DNA of 12,086 bases. It comes from an uncultured Eubacterium sp. GTDB taxonomy: Bacteria > Bacillota > Clostridia > Lachnospirales > Lachnospiraceae. A model generated the notes under the pieces. The model was not told the DNA's origin, did no database searches, and worked only from the letters and a program-made list of their open reading frames with translations. The position numbers and the translations under genes were made by a program. Positions 1 to 7,587 of the stretch are shown piece by piece (the first letter of the stretch is position 1; the number at the start of each line of letters is the position of its first letter). The DNA lies in the NCBI GenBank assembly GCA_910586045.1, contig CAJUIH010000102.1, positions 1-12,086 of the forward strand. The letters are read 5' to 3'.

Positions 1-1
1 A

Positions 2-30
2 TTGCGTTTCCACGCCCCTGTGTATATAAT
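2..30 (+). promoter_or_regulatory. Sigma-70-type promoter for the Nif3 gene
   Basis: A perfect TATAAT (-10) lies at 25-30. Exactly 17 bases upstream is TTGCGT (2-7), which matches the first three bases of the -35 consensus. Transcription would start near 37 and leave a leader of about 50 bases before the TTG start at 87. The leader is A-rich, and I see no clear hairpin or riboswitch in it. The -10 box and the spacing are seen directly. That it is active, and that it drives both the Nif3 and the kinase genes, is inferred. Confidence 0.6.
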
Positions 31-86
31 AAAAGAAAACGAAACACCACGCAGCAAAAACAAACAGGCAGAAAAGGAGAAAAAAA

Positions 87-878
87 TTGAACTGTGCACA
101 ACTCATACAGGTTTTTGAACAGCAGGCGGCGGAATCCTATGCATGTGACTGGGATAACGTCGGCCTGGTTGCGGGAAGCAGGAAAAAAGAGATCAAAAAA
201 GTCTATATCGCGCTGGATGCAACGGATGCGGCGGTACAGGAGGCCATTGATGCGCAGGCGGATTTGCTGCTGACCCATCATCCGCTGCTGTTTCACGGAA
301 TCAAACGCGTAACGGACGACGACCTTATTGGGCGCAGGCTCATTTCCATGATCCGGGCGGACCTGGCGTATTACGCGATGCATACGAATTTTGACGTCAA
401 AGGCATGGCGCAGCTTGCGGCGGAAAAAATGGGTCTTACAGACTGTGTACCGCTGGAAGAAACCTGCGTGGAGCAGGGGATCCCGCAGGGCATTGGCAGA
501 GTGGGCAGCCTGGAGCGGGAAATGACGCTGGAGGAATGCTGTACGGCGGTTCAAACTGCGTTTGGGCGCAAATATGTGCAGGTTTTCGGGACGCTTTCCG
601 CCCCGGTCAGACGCGCGGCGATCTGCCCCGGTTCGGGCAAAAGCGATGTGCAGTATGCGCTGGATGCGGGGGCGGATGTGTATATTACCGGGGATATTGA
701 CCATCATACCGGAATTGACGCGGCGGCCTGCGGTATGGCGGTGATCGACGCGGGGCATTATGGGATCGAGCACATTTTCGTACCGTATATGGCGCAGTAT
801 CTGCGCGCGCATGCACCGGAAATTACGGTGGTTACGCAGGGATGTGCGGAACCGTTTCAGATTGTAGCACAAAATTAG
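87..878 (+). CDS. Nif3-like dinuclear metal centre hexameric protein (YbgI/YqfO family)
   Basis: This 263-residue protein belongs to the Nif3 family, cytosolic ring-shaped hexamers that hold two metal ions per subunit. Its exact reaction is unsettled; members are often called GTP cyclohydrolase I type 2-like. The family signatures are all present: DNVGLVAG near residues 23-30, the metal-binding HHP at H64-H65, D103 in HTNFD, the GSGKSDV turn, GDIDHH, and the closing GHYGIEH with ligands H224 and E228. The length is that of the short form, without the extra domain inserted in the longer Bacillus YqfO type. The start is TTG at 87, set by AAGGAGA at 74-80 with a 6-base gap. In many Firmicutes the gene follows a tRNA methyltransferase gene (trmK), but that region is outside the window. 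It probably shares a transcript with the kinase gene 41 bases downstream. Confidence 0.93.
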   Translation: MNCAQLIQVFEQQAAESYACDWDNVGLVAGSRKKEIKKVYIALDATDAAVQEAIDAQADLLLTHHPLLFHGIKRVTDDDLIGRRLISMIRADLAYYAMHTNFDVKGMAQLAAEKMGLTDCVPLEETCVEQGIPQGIGRVGSLEREMTLEECCTAVQTAFGRKYVQVFGTLSAPVRRAAICPGSGKSDVQYALDAGADVYITGDIDHHTGIDAAACGMAVIDAGHYGIEHIFVPYMAQYLRAHAPEITVVTQGCAEPFQIVAQN

Positions 879-919
879 CATACGCCGGTATGGCGAAACA
901 GGTGGAAAGGAGACGGTAT

Positions 920-2578
920 ATGTCGGATCAAATGTATCACATAGAGATTGGCGGCGAACAAAAGCAGTATGCGCAGGGCACTACTTACCTGGACATTGCA
1001 AAGGAATACCAAAAGGAGTATCCGGATGACATTGTACTGGCTGTTTTTAATAACAAACTGCGGGAACTCTACCGCAAGGTGCGCGCGGACGGCACACTGG
1101 AATTTGTAACGACGGCTGCAACAAACGGCAGGAAAGCATACCGCAGGAGTATGCTGATGCTGATGGAAAAGGCGATTTTCAACTTATACAAAAAAAGCGT
1201 CCGCCTGCGTGTCATGCATATGCTGGGGCAGGGGCAATACTGCGAGCTGGAGGGGGACCGTCCGGTTTGCGCAGCGCTGCTGGATGAAATCCGTTCAGAG
1301 ATGCTGCGCCTGGCGCAGGCGGATATCCCGATCAAAAAAAGTACGATCCATACGGACAAGGCGGTTGCCATGTTTACGTCTTACGGCATGCGGGATAAAG
1401 CCGAACTGTTTCGATTCCGCAGGAGTTCGCATGTCAATTTGTATGATATGGACGGATACAAGGATTATTTTTACGGCTATATGGTGCCGTCTACCGGTTA
1501 TTTGAAATATTTTGACCTGATGGAATACGAAGCCGGGTTTGTGCTGCTGTATCCAAATGAAGACACAAAGAAAGCCGCGCAGTTTCAGACGTTAGGAAAG
1601 CTGTACCATACACTGATGGAATCCGCGGCCTGGGCGAAAAAGATGCAGATCAGCACCATCGGCGAATTAAATGAGCGCATTGTGCAGGGCAGGATCCAGG
1701 AGGTCATATTACTGCAGGAAGCGGAAATGGAACAGCGCATCGGCAAACTGGCGGAGCAGATCGCAGCGTCAAAGGAAAAGAAGTTTATCCTGATCGCAGG
1801 CCCGTCTTCCTCCGGAAAAACAACGTTTTCGCACCGCCTGTCCATTCAGCTTCGCGCGCATGGGCTGTCCCCGCATCCGATTGCGATGGATAATTTTTAT
1901 GTGGACAGGGAGAAAACGCCTCTGGACGAAAACGGCCAGTATGATTTTGAATGCCTGGAGGCCGTCGACCTGGAACTGTTTAATTCTTCGATGGAAAAAC
2001 TGCTGGCAGGCGAACAGGTGAACATGCCGCATTTTAATTTTAAGACAGGAAAGCGGGAATATAAAGGGGAGTACCTGCAGCTTGGCCCGGATGACGTACT
2101 GGTGATCGAAGGGATCCACGGGCTGAATGACCGGCTGCTTGTAACGCTTCCAAAGGAAACCAAATTTAAGATCTATATCAGCGCCCTGACGCAGATCAAT
2201 ATCGACGAGCACAACGCGATTCCGACAACAGACGGGCGGCTGCTGCGGCGGATTGTACGGGACGCGTTAAGCCGCGGAACCCCCGCGGAGCGTACGATTG
2301 CAATGTGGCAGTCCGTACGGCGCGGGGAAGAAAAAAATATTTTCCCATTTCAGGAGCATGCGGATGTGATGTTTAATTCCGCCCTGATTTATGAGATGGC
2401 CGTATTAAAAATGTATGCGGAGCCGATGCTGTTTGCGATTCCAAAAGAAAGCCCGCAGCATTTACGGGCAAAATACCTGCTGAAATTTTTGGATTATTTC
2501 CTGCAGGTGCCGAGTGAGGATATCGGGAAAAATTCGATTTTGCGGGAGTTTATCGGCGGAAGCTGTTTCCATGTATAG
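920..2578 (+). CDS. Uridine kinase-like P-loop nucleoside kinase with N-terminal TGS/ThrRS-like region
   Basis: The protein has 552 residues. The C-terminal half is a phosphoribulokinase/uridine kinase-type P-loop domain. Walker A is GPSSSGKT at about 294-301, followed by MDNFYVDR and the Walker B-like VIEGIHGLN. Such domains move phosphate from ATP to a nucleoside, usually uridine or cytidine. The first 70 or so residues resemble a TGS domain, and the following section resembles the second additional domain of threonyl-tRNA synthetase. No synthetase catalytic core is present. This architecture recurs in Clostridia and Thermotogae and is usually annotated as uridine kinase or nucleoside kinase. 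It is about 2.5 times as long as the classical uridine kinase Udk. The start is ATG 920, chosen for AAGGAG at 907-912 with a 7-base gap; an upstream in-frame ATG at 842 overlaps the Nif3 gene and has no ribosome site. Substrate is inferred from the family, and the role of the N-terminal region is unknown. Confidence 0.88.
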   Translation: MSDQMYHIEIGGEQKQYAQGTTYLDIAKEYQKEYPDDIVLAVFNNKLRELYRKVRADGTLEFVTTAATNGRKAYRRSMLMLMEKAIFNLYKKSVRLRVMHMLGQGQYCELEGDRPVCAALLDEIRSEMLRLAQADIPIKKSTIHTDKAVAMFTSYGMRDKAELFRFRRSSHVNLYDMDGYKDYFYGYMVPSTGYLKYFDLMEYEAGFVLLYPNEDTKKAAQFQTLGKLYHTLMESAAWAKKMQISTIGELNERIVQGRIQEVILLQEAEMEQRIGKLAEQIAASKEKKFILIAGPSSSGKTTFSHRLSIQLRAHGLSPHPIAMDNFYVDREKTPLDENGQYDFECLEAVDLELFNSSMEKLLAGEQVNMPHFNFKTGKREYKGEYLQLGPDDVLVIEGIHGLNDRLLVTLPKETKFKIYISALTQINIDEHNAIPTTDGRLLRRIVRDALSRGTPAERTIAMWQSVRRGEEKNIFPFQEHADVMFNSALIYEMAVLKMYAEPMLFAIPKESPQHLRAKYLLKFLDYFLQVPSEDIGKNSILREFIGGSCFHV

Positions 2579-2648
2579 CGGTTGACATGAGCCGGCGTTA
2601 TTTGGCAAATTTTAGTGTGCATGCGTATCAAGAAAAGAGGTGATGCGG

Positions 2649-4199
2649 TTGAATCAAAAACTAAGAGAGAAAATCATGGAATCCCTTTCCGCGGTGCTGC
2701 CGATTACGGGTATTGTACTCGTACTTAGCATTTTGCTTGTGCCGCTGAAGCTAAGCACGATGTTTATGTTTTTAACCGGTGCGATTATGCTTGTGGTAGG
2801 CATGGGGTTTTTCCAGCTTGGCGCGGAAATGTCCATGACGCCGCTTGGGGAAGGCATCGGCGTCCAGATCTCAAAGACGCGGCGGATCGCGCTGATTATC
2901 GGCATTGGTTTTGCCATGGGCATGATTATTACGATATCGGAACCGGATCTGCAGGTGTTGGCGGGACAGGTGCCGTCGATTCCAAATATGACGCTGATTT
3001 TAACCGTAGCGGTTGGCGTCGGCCTGTTCCTTGCGGTGGCTATATTACGAATTATTTTTCAAATTAATTTATCAACGATACTGATCGTTTTTTACATAGC
3101 GTTAATCGTCCTGTCTTTTTTTGTGCCAAAGGAGTTTATGGCGGTCGCGTTTGACTCGGGCGGCGTAACGACAGGGCCTATGACCGTTCCGTTTATTATG
3201 GCAATGGGCGTCGGCCTTGCTTTAGTCAGGGGCGATAAAAACGCATCGAGTGACAGCTTTGGCCTTGTAGCGTTATCCAGTGTAGGCCCGGTACTGGCGG
3301 TTATGATTCTTGGCTGTTTTTTCCGTCCGGCGCAGGCGGCCTATTCTGCTTATGAGGTGGCGGATGTTATAACGACCAGGGATCTGTTATGGGAGTTTTT
3401 AACCAGTATGCCGCCTTATATAAAAGAAGTACTGGTTTCCCTGGTTCCGGTGATTGCGGTATTTGCGATTTTCCAGTTTTTAAGCCGCCGTTACCAGCGC
3501 AGGCAGGTAAAGCGTATTTCCATCGGGCTTGGGTATACTTATATCGGGCTGGTATTATTTTTGTGCGGGGTAAATGTGGGGTTTGCCCCGATCGGTTCGT
3601 TTCTTGGCAGCGAGATCGCGTCCGCCGGATGGCGGTGGCTGTTAATCCCCATCGGCATGCTGATCGGTTATTATATTGTAAAGGCCGAGCCGGCGATCCA
3701 GGTACTGAACCATCAGGTAGAAAGCGTCACAAACGGCGCGGTTTCAGCGTCTGCGATGAACCGCTGCATGTCCATCGGCGTATCCGTCAGCGTGGGCCTT
3801 GCCATGCTGCGCGTGCTGACGGGCCTGCCGATCTATCTCATTATTATACCTGGTTATCTTATTGCGCTTGTTATGTCGCGGTTTGTGCCGAAGATGTTTG
3901 TCGGTATCGCGTTTGACTCGGGCGGCGTGGCCAGCGGGCCTATGACTTCGACATTTCTGCTGCCGCTTAGTATCGGCGCGTGTGAGGCGCTGGGGGGAAA
4001 TTTGATGACCGATGCGTTTGGCGTGGTGGCCCTGGTAGCGCTGACGCCGTTAATCGCGATCCAGATCATGGGCATCCAGTATCAGCTTGTACTGCGCAAA
4101 GGCAGTGATGCCGAGCCGGCAGCCCGCAGAGAGATCGTATTTGTGGATGATGACATATTTGACTTTGAGGAGGAAGAAGAAGATGACGGACAGTCCTAA
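2649..4199 (+). CDS. Membrane protein with two DUF1538 domains, probable ion/solute transporter
   Basis: This 516-residue protein is highly hydrophobic and has many membrane segments. It is built from two related halves. EPDLQVLAGQV (from E98) recurs as EPAIQVLNHQV (from E347), and AFDSGGVTTGPMT (from A167) recurs as AFDSGGVASGPMT (from A421), so the repeat is about 250 residues. The motifs fit DUF1538. From memory, a two-subunit DUF1538 pair (UmpAB) from a halophile was reported as a cation/proton antiporter; here both halves lie in one chain. Cation exchange is therefore a family-based guess. The last 30 or so residues form a soluble acidic tail (EIVFVDDDIFDFEEEEEDDGQS region). The chosen start is TTG 2649, 4 bases after AGGTGAT; GTG 2640 and ATG 2643 are in frame but sit inside the ribosome site. 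The next gene overlaps by 17 bases. Confidence 0.85.
   Translation: MNQKLREKIMESLSAVLPITGIVLVLSILLVPLKLSTMFMFLTGAIMLVVGMGFFQLGAEMSMTPLGEGIGVQISKTRRIALIIGIGFAMGMIITISEPDLQVLAGQVPSIPNMTLILTVAVGVGLFLAVAILRIIFQINLSTILIVFYIALIVLSFFVPKEFMAVAFDSGGVTTGPMTVPFIMAMGVGLALVRGDKNASSDSFGLVALSSVGPVLAVMILGCFFRPAQAAYSAYEVADVITTRDLLWEFLTSMPPYIKEVLVSLVPVIAVFAIFQFLSRRYQRRQVKRISIGLGYTYIGLVLFLCGVNVGFAPIGSFLGSEIASAGWRWLLIPIGMLIGYYIVKAEPAIQVLNHQVESVTNGAVSASAMNRCMSIGVSVSVGLAMLRVLTGLPIYLIIIPGYLIALVMSRFVPKMFVGIAFDSGGVASGPMTSTFLLPLSIGACEALGGNLMTDAFGVVALVALTPLIAIQIMGIQYQLVLRKGSDAEPAARREIVFVDDDIFDFEEEEEDDGQS
4167..4185 (+). promoter_or_regulatory. Ribosome site of the PII gene inside the DUF1538 acidic tail
   Basis: AGGAGG at 4168-4173 lies 9 bases before ATG 4183. 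It is part of the codons for the Glu-rich tail of the upstream membrane protein. This site decides the PII start and implies translational coupling of the two proteins. Confidence 0.6.
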
Positions 4200-4872
4200 G
4201 AAGCAGGGGTATCAACTGCTGTTTCTCATAGCGACGCCGAAGCTTGTGCATAAGGCAGTGGATTTATTTCAAAAGGGGATGGTACCCGTACAGTACCGCA
4301 TGCATGCGCAGGGAACGGCTTCCAGCGAAATGATGGATATGCTGGGGCTTGGCGGTGTGGAAAAGGATCTGGCAATCAGCATTCTGCCGCGGCCGTTTGC
4401 CAGCCGGATGCTGAAAAAACTGCAGCAAAAGCTGCATCTTGGCATGCCGAATACAGGCATTGCATTTACGGTAGCCATGTCAGGCTGCAGCAGCCATATG
4501 ATCCGTCTGATGGAGACGCTGCCAGAGCAGGAGCATGCAGCAGGAAAGGATGAGTGGGAAAACATGGAAAAAACATATTGTGCAATCATGGCGATTGTAA
4601 ACCAGGGATTCAGCGGGGAAGTCATGAATGTGGCAAGGCCCATGGGCGCCGCAGGAGGCACCGTATTCCACAGCCGGCGGGTCGGCAGTGAAGAAGCTAC
4701 GCAGTTTTGGGGCATCAGCATCCAGGAAGAGCGGGAGGTCGTTTTGATTCTGGCGGAAAAAGACGATAAGAAAGATATTATGAAAGCGATAAACGGCAGA
4801 TGCGGCATGGGCAGCGAAGCGCAGGGCGTCGTACTCTCGCTTCCGGTTGACGAAATTATCGGGATCGGTTAG
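4183..4872 (+). CDS. Tandem PII-like signalling protein (two GlnB-type domains)
   Basis: This 229-residue soluble protein is about twice the length of a normal PII subunit. The C-terminal half (about 125-229) fits PII best: an opening beta strand, ARPMGAAGGTVFHSRRVG, a REVVLILAEKD strand, IMKAI, and the closing GVVLSLPVDEIIGI. The N-terminal half (about 8-104) has the same order in weaker form: QLLFLIATPKLVHKAVD, then KDLAISILPR, then NTGIAFTVAMSG. PII proteins sense ATP/ADP/AMP and small metabolites and control membrane transporters by docking on them. The classical long T-loop and its modified tyrosine are not evident, so it is a PII-like rather than a nitrogen-type GlnB. The start is ATG 4183; it overlaps the DUF1538 gene by 17 bases, which points to co-translation and a regulator-transporter pair. 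Ligand is unknown. Confidence 0.8.
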   Translation: MTDSPKKQGYQLLFLIATPKLVHKAVDLFQKGMVPVQYRMHAQGTASSEMMDMLGLGGVEKDLAISILPRPFASRMLKKLQQKLHLGMPNTGIAFTVAMSGCSSHMIRLMETLPEQEHAAGKDEWENMEKTYCAIMAIVNQGFSGEVMNVARPMGAAGGTVFHSRRVGSEEATQFWGISIQEEREVVLILAEKDDKKDIMKAINGRCGMGSEAQGVVLSLPVDEIIGIG

Positions 4873-4906
4873 TTTGGCCGGTATTGTTTTATGGAAAGTC
4901 AGATCA

Positions 4907-5731
4907 ATGATAATAGATTTCAGACATGAATTGGTGCTCCCAAACGAGGATCTTCCATTTAAAATGTTTTTGTTTGAGGGCAAAGACGGCAGTTATAAAG
5001 TTTCCAAGCACTGGCATCGATCGGTGGAAATTTTTCTCGTACGGGAAGGCACGCTTTGTTTTTATATTAATTCCCGAAAGTATCCGTTGGAGCCGGGGCA
5101 GTTTGTCGTGGTCAATTCCAACGAGGTGCATAGCATCGACAGTCCCGATCCCAACCAGACCGTCGTTTTACAGATCCCCAGGGGGCTGTTTGAAAAATAC
5201 ATTGGGGATGAGGGGGAGAATCTGCTATTTGCGCATGGCTGCAGTAAAGATACGCAAATGGCGGATTTGGTCGGACATATGTATGACGCCTATGTGCAGA
5301 AAAAAGACGGGCACCTGTTTGCTATTTTAAGTGATTTTTACAGTCTGCTGTATCATATGGTAACGCAGATGCGCATTCCGGAAGTGGATGAGGAGCATAA
5401 GAAACAGCAGAAAAACCTGGACAAGCTGTCGCACATCACAAGCTATATACAGGCAAACTACAAAGAAGACTTAACGCTGGAGGGGGTAGCGCGTATTTTC
5501 GGCTATTCTCCGGCTTATCTGTCGCGGATGTTTCAAAAATACGCGGGGATCAATTATAAGGCTTATGTATTGGAACTGCGGACGGAGGCGGGCTACCGGC
5601 TTTTGATGAACACCGTTCAGCCGGTCGGGGAAATCGCGATGGCATGCGGGTTTCCGGACAGCCGCAGTTTTACGAAAGCGTTCCGCAAGCGGTATGGGAT
5701 GCCGCCGGGAGAGTACCGCAAGAAGTTTTGA
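4907..5731 (+). CDS. AraC-family transcriptional regulator with N-terminal cupin domain
   Basis: This 274-residue cytosolic DNA-binding protein has an N-terminal cupin-like ligand domain (about 10-140; HWHRSVEIFLVREGTL and LEPGQFVVVNSNEVHSI are typical). At the C-terminus is the double helix-turn-helix of AraC/XylS, with the first helix pair around 187-208 (LEGVARIFGYSPAYLSRMFQKY) and the second around 238-258. The ending CGFPDSRSFTKAFRKRYGMPPGEYRK is the family hallmark. Such proteins usually activate sugar or glycoside genes in response to a small ligand. The start is ATG 4907, with a weak GGAAAG at 4893-4898; a TTG at 4847 in the same frame overlaps the PII gene and is less likely. It begins only 34 bases after the PII stop. 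No carbohydrate gene is near, so the target is unclear. Confidence 0.92.
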   Translation: MIIDFRHELVLPNEDLPFKMFLFEGKDGSYKVSKHWHRSVEIFLVREGTLCFYINSRKYPLEPGQFVVVNSNEVHSIDSPDPNQTVVLQIPRGLFEKYIGDEGENLLFAHGCSKDTQMADLVGHMYDAYVQKKDGHLFAILSDFYSLLYHMVTQMRIPEVDEEHKKQQKNLDKLSHITSYIQANYKEDLTLEGVARIFGYSPAYLSRMFQKYAGINYKAYVLELRTEAGYRLLMNTVQPVGEIAMACGFPDSRSFTKAFRKRYGMPPGEYRKKF

Positions 5732-5802
5732 ACGGATCGAGACATCGGAAAGTCATTTTGCTGATCCGGGAGTTCCCTGCTGGTCCCAAAATAGACCAAG
5801 TA

Positions 5803-5815
5803 CCGCATTATGCGG
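5803..5815. promoter_or_regulatory. Perfect palindrome CCGCAT-T-ATGCGG before the response regulator
   Basis: The 99-base gap between the AraC and response regulator genes (5732-5830) holds a perfect inverted repeat with 6-base arms and a 1-base spacer. It lies 5 bases before the AGGTGAT ribosome site of the regulator gene. The size and tight spacing suit a protein-binding site more than a terminator, and no T-run follows. Candidate binders are the neighbouring AraC protein or the response regulator itself; this is inferred. I saw no convincing sigma-70 promoter in this gap. Confidence 0.35.
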
Positions 5816-5830
5816 ATGTGAGGTGATATC

Positions 5831-6517
5831 ATGCACAAAATCCTGCTGGTAGAAGACGACCTGGCGCTCAGCGCCGGCCTGTGTTTTGAATTAGAACAAA
5901 GCGGCTATCTTACGGTTGCGTCCTATCACTACAAAAGAGCGCAGCAATTGCTGCGGACAGAACAATTTGATCTGGCAATCCTGGATGTCAACCTGCCGGA
6001 TGGAAATGGATTTGCCCTTTGCGGGGAGATAAAAAAAGATCATACAGACCTGCCTGTTATTTTTCTGACGGCAAATGATTTGGAACAGGATGTGTTAAAC
6101 GGATTTGATCTTGGAGCGGATGATTATATTACAAAACCATTTAGTATCGAAATATTAAAGCGCCGTGTGGAAGTGGCGCTGCGGCGGGGCGCGTCTGCGC
6201 AGCCGGCCGCGGCCTGTTATGACGACGGTTTCCTGCGCCTGGATTTTAGCACCCTTTCGGCCGTTTCCAACGGCGAAAAACTGTCGATAACGCCGAACGA
6301 ATATAAATTGCTTCTGCTGTTGACGAAAAATGCCGGAAATATCGTTACGAGACAGGTTTTGCTGGAAAAACTGTGGGATTGCGGCGGGAATTTTATCGAC
6401 GACCATACGCTGACAGTCACGATGAACCGGCTGCGGGCAAAGATTGAAGATAAGGGCCATTCTTATATTCAGACGGTCAGAGGGATGGGTTACATATGGA
6501 CAGGGGATAAGATATGA
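5831..6517 (+). CDS. OmpR/PhoB-family response regulator
   Basis: This 228-residue regulator has a receiver domain (1-120) and a C-terminal winged-helix DNA-binding domain (about 130-225). The phosphorylation site is D52 (LAILDVNLPDGNG). Its partners are present: the acidic pair D9/D10, T80 and K102 in YITKPF. The output domain shows LSITPNEYKLLLLLTKNAGNIVTR and ends with IQTVRGMGYIW. When phosphorylated it should bind direct repeats spaced by about one DNA turn and act on transcription. ATG 5831 has AGGTGAT 3 bases upstream. Its stop overlaps the kinase start in an ATGA, so the two are translationally coupled. The operon context suggests that it controls the ABC exporter downstream. In general design it resembles BceR/VanR-type regulators. 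Confidence 0.96.
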   Translation: MHKILLVEDDLALSAGLCFELEQSGYLTVASYHYKRAQQLLRTEQFDLAILDVNLPDGNGFALCGEIKKDHTDLPVIFLTANDLEQDVLNGFDLGADDYITKPFSIEILKRRVEVALRRGASAQPAAACYDDGFLRLDFSTLSAVSNGEKLSITPNEYKLLLLLTKNAGNIVTRQVLLEKLWDCGGNFIDDHTLTVTMNRLRAKIEDKGHSYIQTVRGMGYIWTGDKI

Positions 6518-7536
6518 AAAAAGCGGGATGGGAACTTGGATTGGTAATGGCGCTTATTGCCATCTTAGCGCTTCTGACGGCGTTTACAGGCGTACTATGG
6601 GATTATATTCCGCCGGTCTGTATGCGTACGGTGTTTGTGCTGGCGGGGATGGGAATCTTGTTACTGGCCTTTTTGTGGGACTGGTTTCGGCGGCGCCAGC
6701 AGGCGGATTTTGCGAATCAAATCTGTGAAACGGTAGATGCGCTTATGGATGGGCGTGAACCGGATCACGTTCGCCTGTTCGAAGATTCGCAGGTTTCCAA
6801 AGTGCAGGGAAAGCTGCTGCAGTATTGCGCGCGGATGAAAGAAGGGCAGCGGCAAAGTGAGGAAGATAAACAGACGGTGCAGGAGCTGGTCAGTGATATT
6901 TCGCATCAGGTGAAAACGCCGCTTGCGAATATTTTAATGTTTACTTCTATTTTGCAGCAGCGGTCGCTGACGGATGAAAAACGAACGGAATTTCTGACGA
7001 CGATGTCCGCGCAGATCCAAAAACTGGATTTTTTGATGCAGTCTTTGATTAAAATGTCCCGTCTGGAAACGGGAACTTTTACCCTGCATATAGAGTGGGA
7101 CAGTTTATATCATACGATTGCGCGGGCTGTAAATGGGGTATGGGCGAAAGCGGCGCAAAAACAGGTGCAGATCGAAGTAGCGTGCGGCAGCGGGGTGTAT
7201 GTCAGACACGATGCAAAATGGACAGCCGAGGCATTGGGCAATATTTTGGACAACGCGGTAAAGTATACGCCGAGCGGCGGTTCTATTTCGGTTCATGTAA
7301 GGCCATGGCAGTTTTATACACGGATCGACATTTCGGATACCGGGATCGGGATTGCTGCCGCGCATTACCATGATGTGTTTAAGCGGTTCTACCGGGCGCC
7401 GGAAGCGGCTTCCAGCGAGGGGGTCGGCCTTGGGCTGTATTTGGCGAACGGCATTGTTACGCGTCAGAGGGGCTATATCAGTGTGAAGTCCGAATGCGGA
7501 AAAGGGACGACGTTTTCGGTATTTTTGTTAAACTGA
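6514..7536 (+). CDS. Membrane sensor histidine kinase with two membrane segments and a very short outer loop
   Basis: This 340-residue kinase has two membrane helices at about 8-28 and 35-57, separated by only about six to eight residues. It therefore lacks a real extracellular sensor domain. This is the layout of intramembrane-sensing kinases such as BceS, which usually respond to a partner ABC transporter or to compounds in the membrane. The cytoplasmic part has the H-box DISHQVKTPLANI with phospho-acceptor H131, the N-box ILDNAVKYTP (N247), the G1 box DTGIG (275-279) and the G2 box GVGLGL (303-308). All catalytic motifs are intact. It starts at ATG 6514 within the ATGA overlap with the response regulator. 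The ATPase gene begins about 50 bases after its stop. The sensed signal is inferred from this context only. Confidence 0.94.
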   Translation: MKKAGWELGLVMALIAILALLTAFTGVLWDYIPPVCMRTVFVLAGMGILLLAFLWDWFRRRQQADFANQICETVDALMDGREPDHVRLFEDSQVSKVQGKLLQYCARMKEGQRQSEEDKQTVQELVSDISHQVKTPLANILMFTSILQQRSLTDEKRTEFLTTMSAQIQKLDFLMQSLIKMSRLETGTFTLHIEWDSLYHTIARAVNGVWAKAAQKQVQIEVACGSGVYVRHDAKWTAEALGNILDNAVKYTPSGGSISVHVRPWQFYTRIDISDTGIGIAAAHYHDVFKRFYRAPEAASSEGVGLGLYLANGIVTRQRGYISVKSECGKGTTFSVFLLN

Positions 7537-7587
7537 TTGCGGTTTAAAACGCAGATCGTTCTTACATGCGAAACGGGGGAAGAATCG

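Noticed and set aside
842..919. Longer N-terminus of the uridine kinase-like protein from ATG 842
   Set aside because: It overlaps the Nif3 gene and has no ribosome site. ATG 920 has an excellent one, and the TGS-like domain begins there.
2582..2611. Perfect TTGACA just after the kinase gene as a promoter for the DUF1538 gene
   Set aside because: No good -10 at a normal distance: the best, CAAATT at 18 bases, matches only three of six positions. The gap is short, so read-through is as likely.
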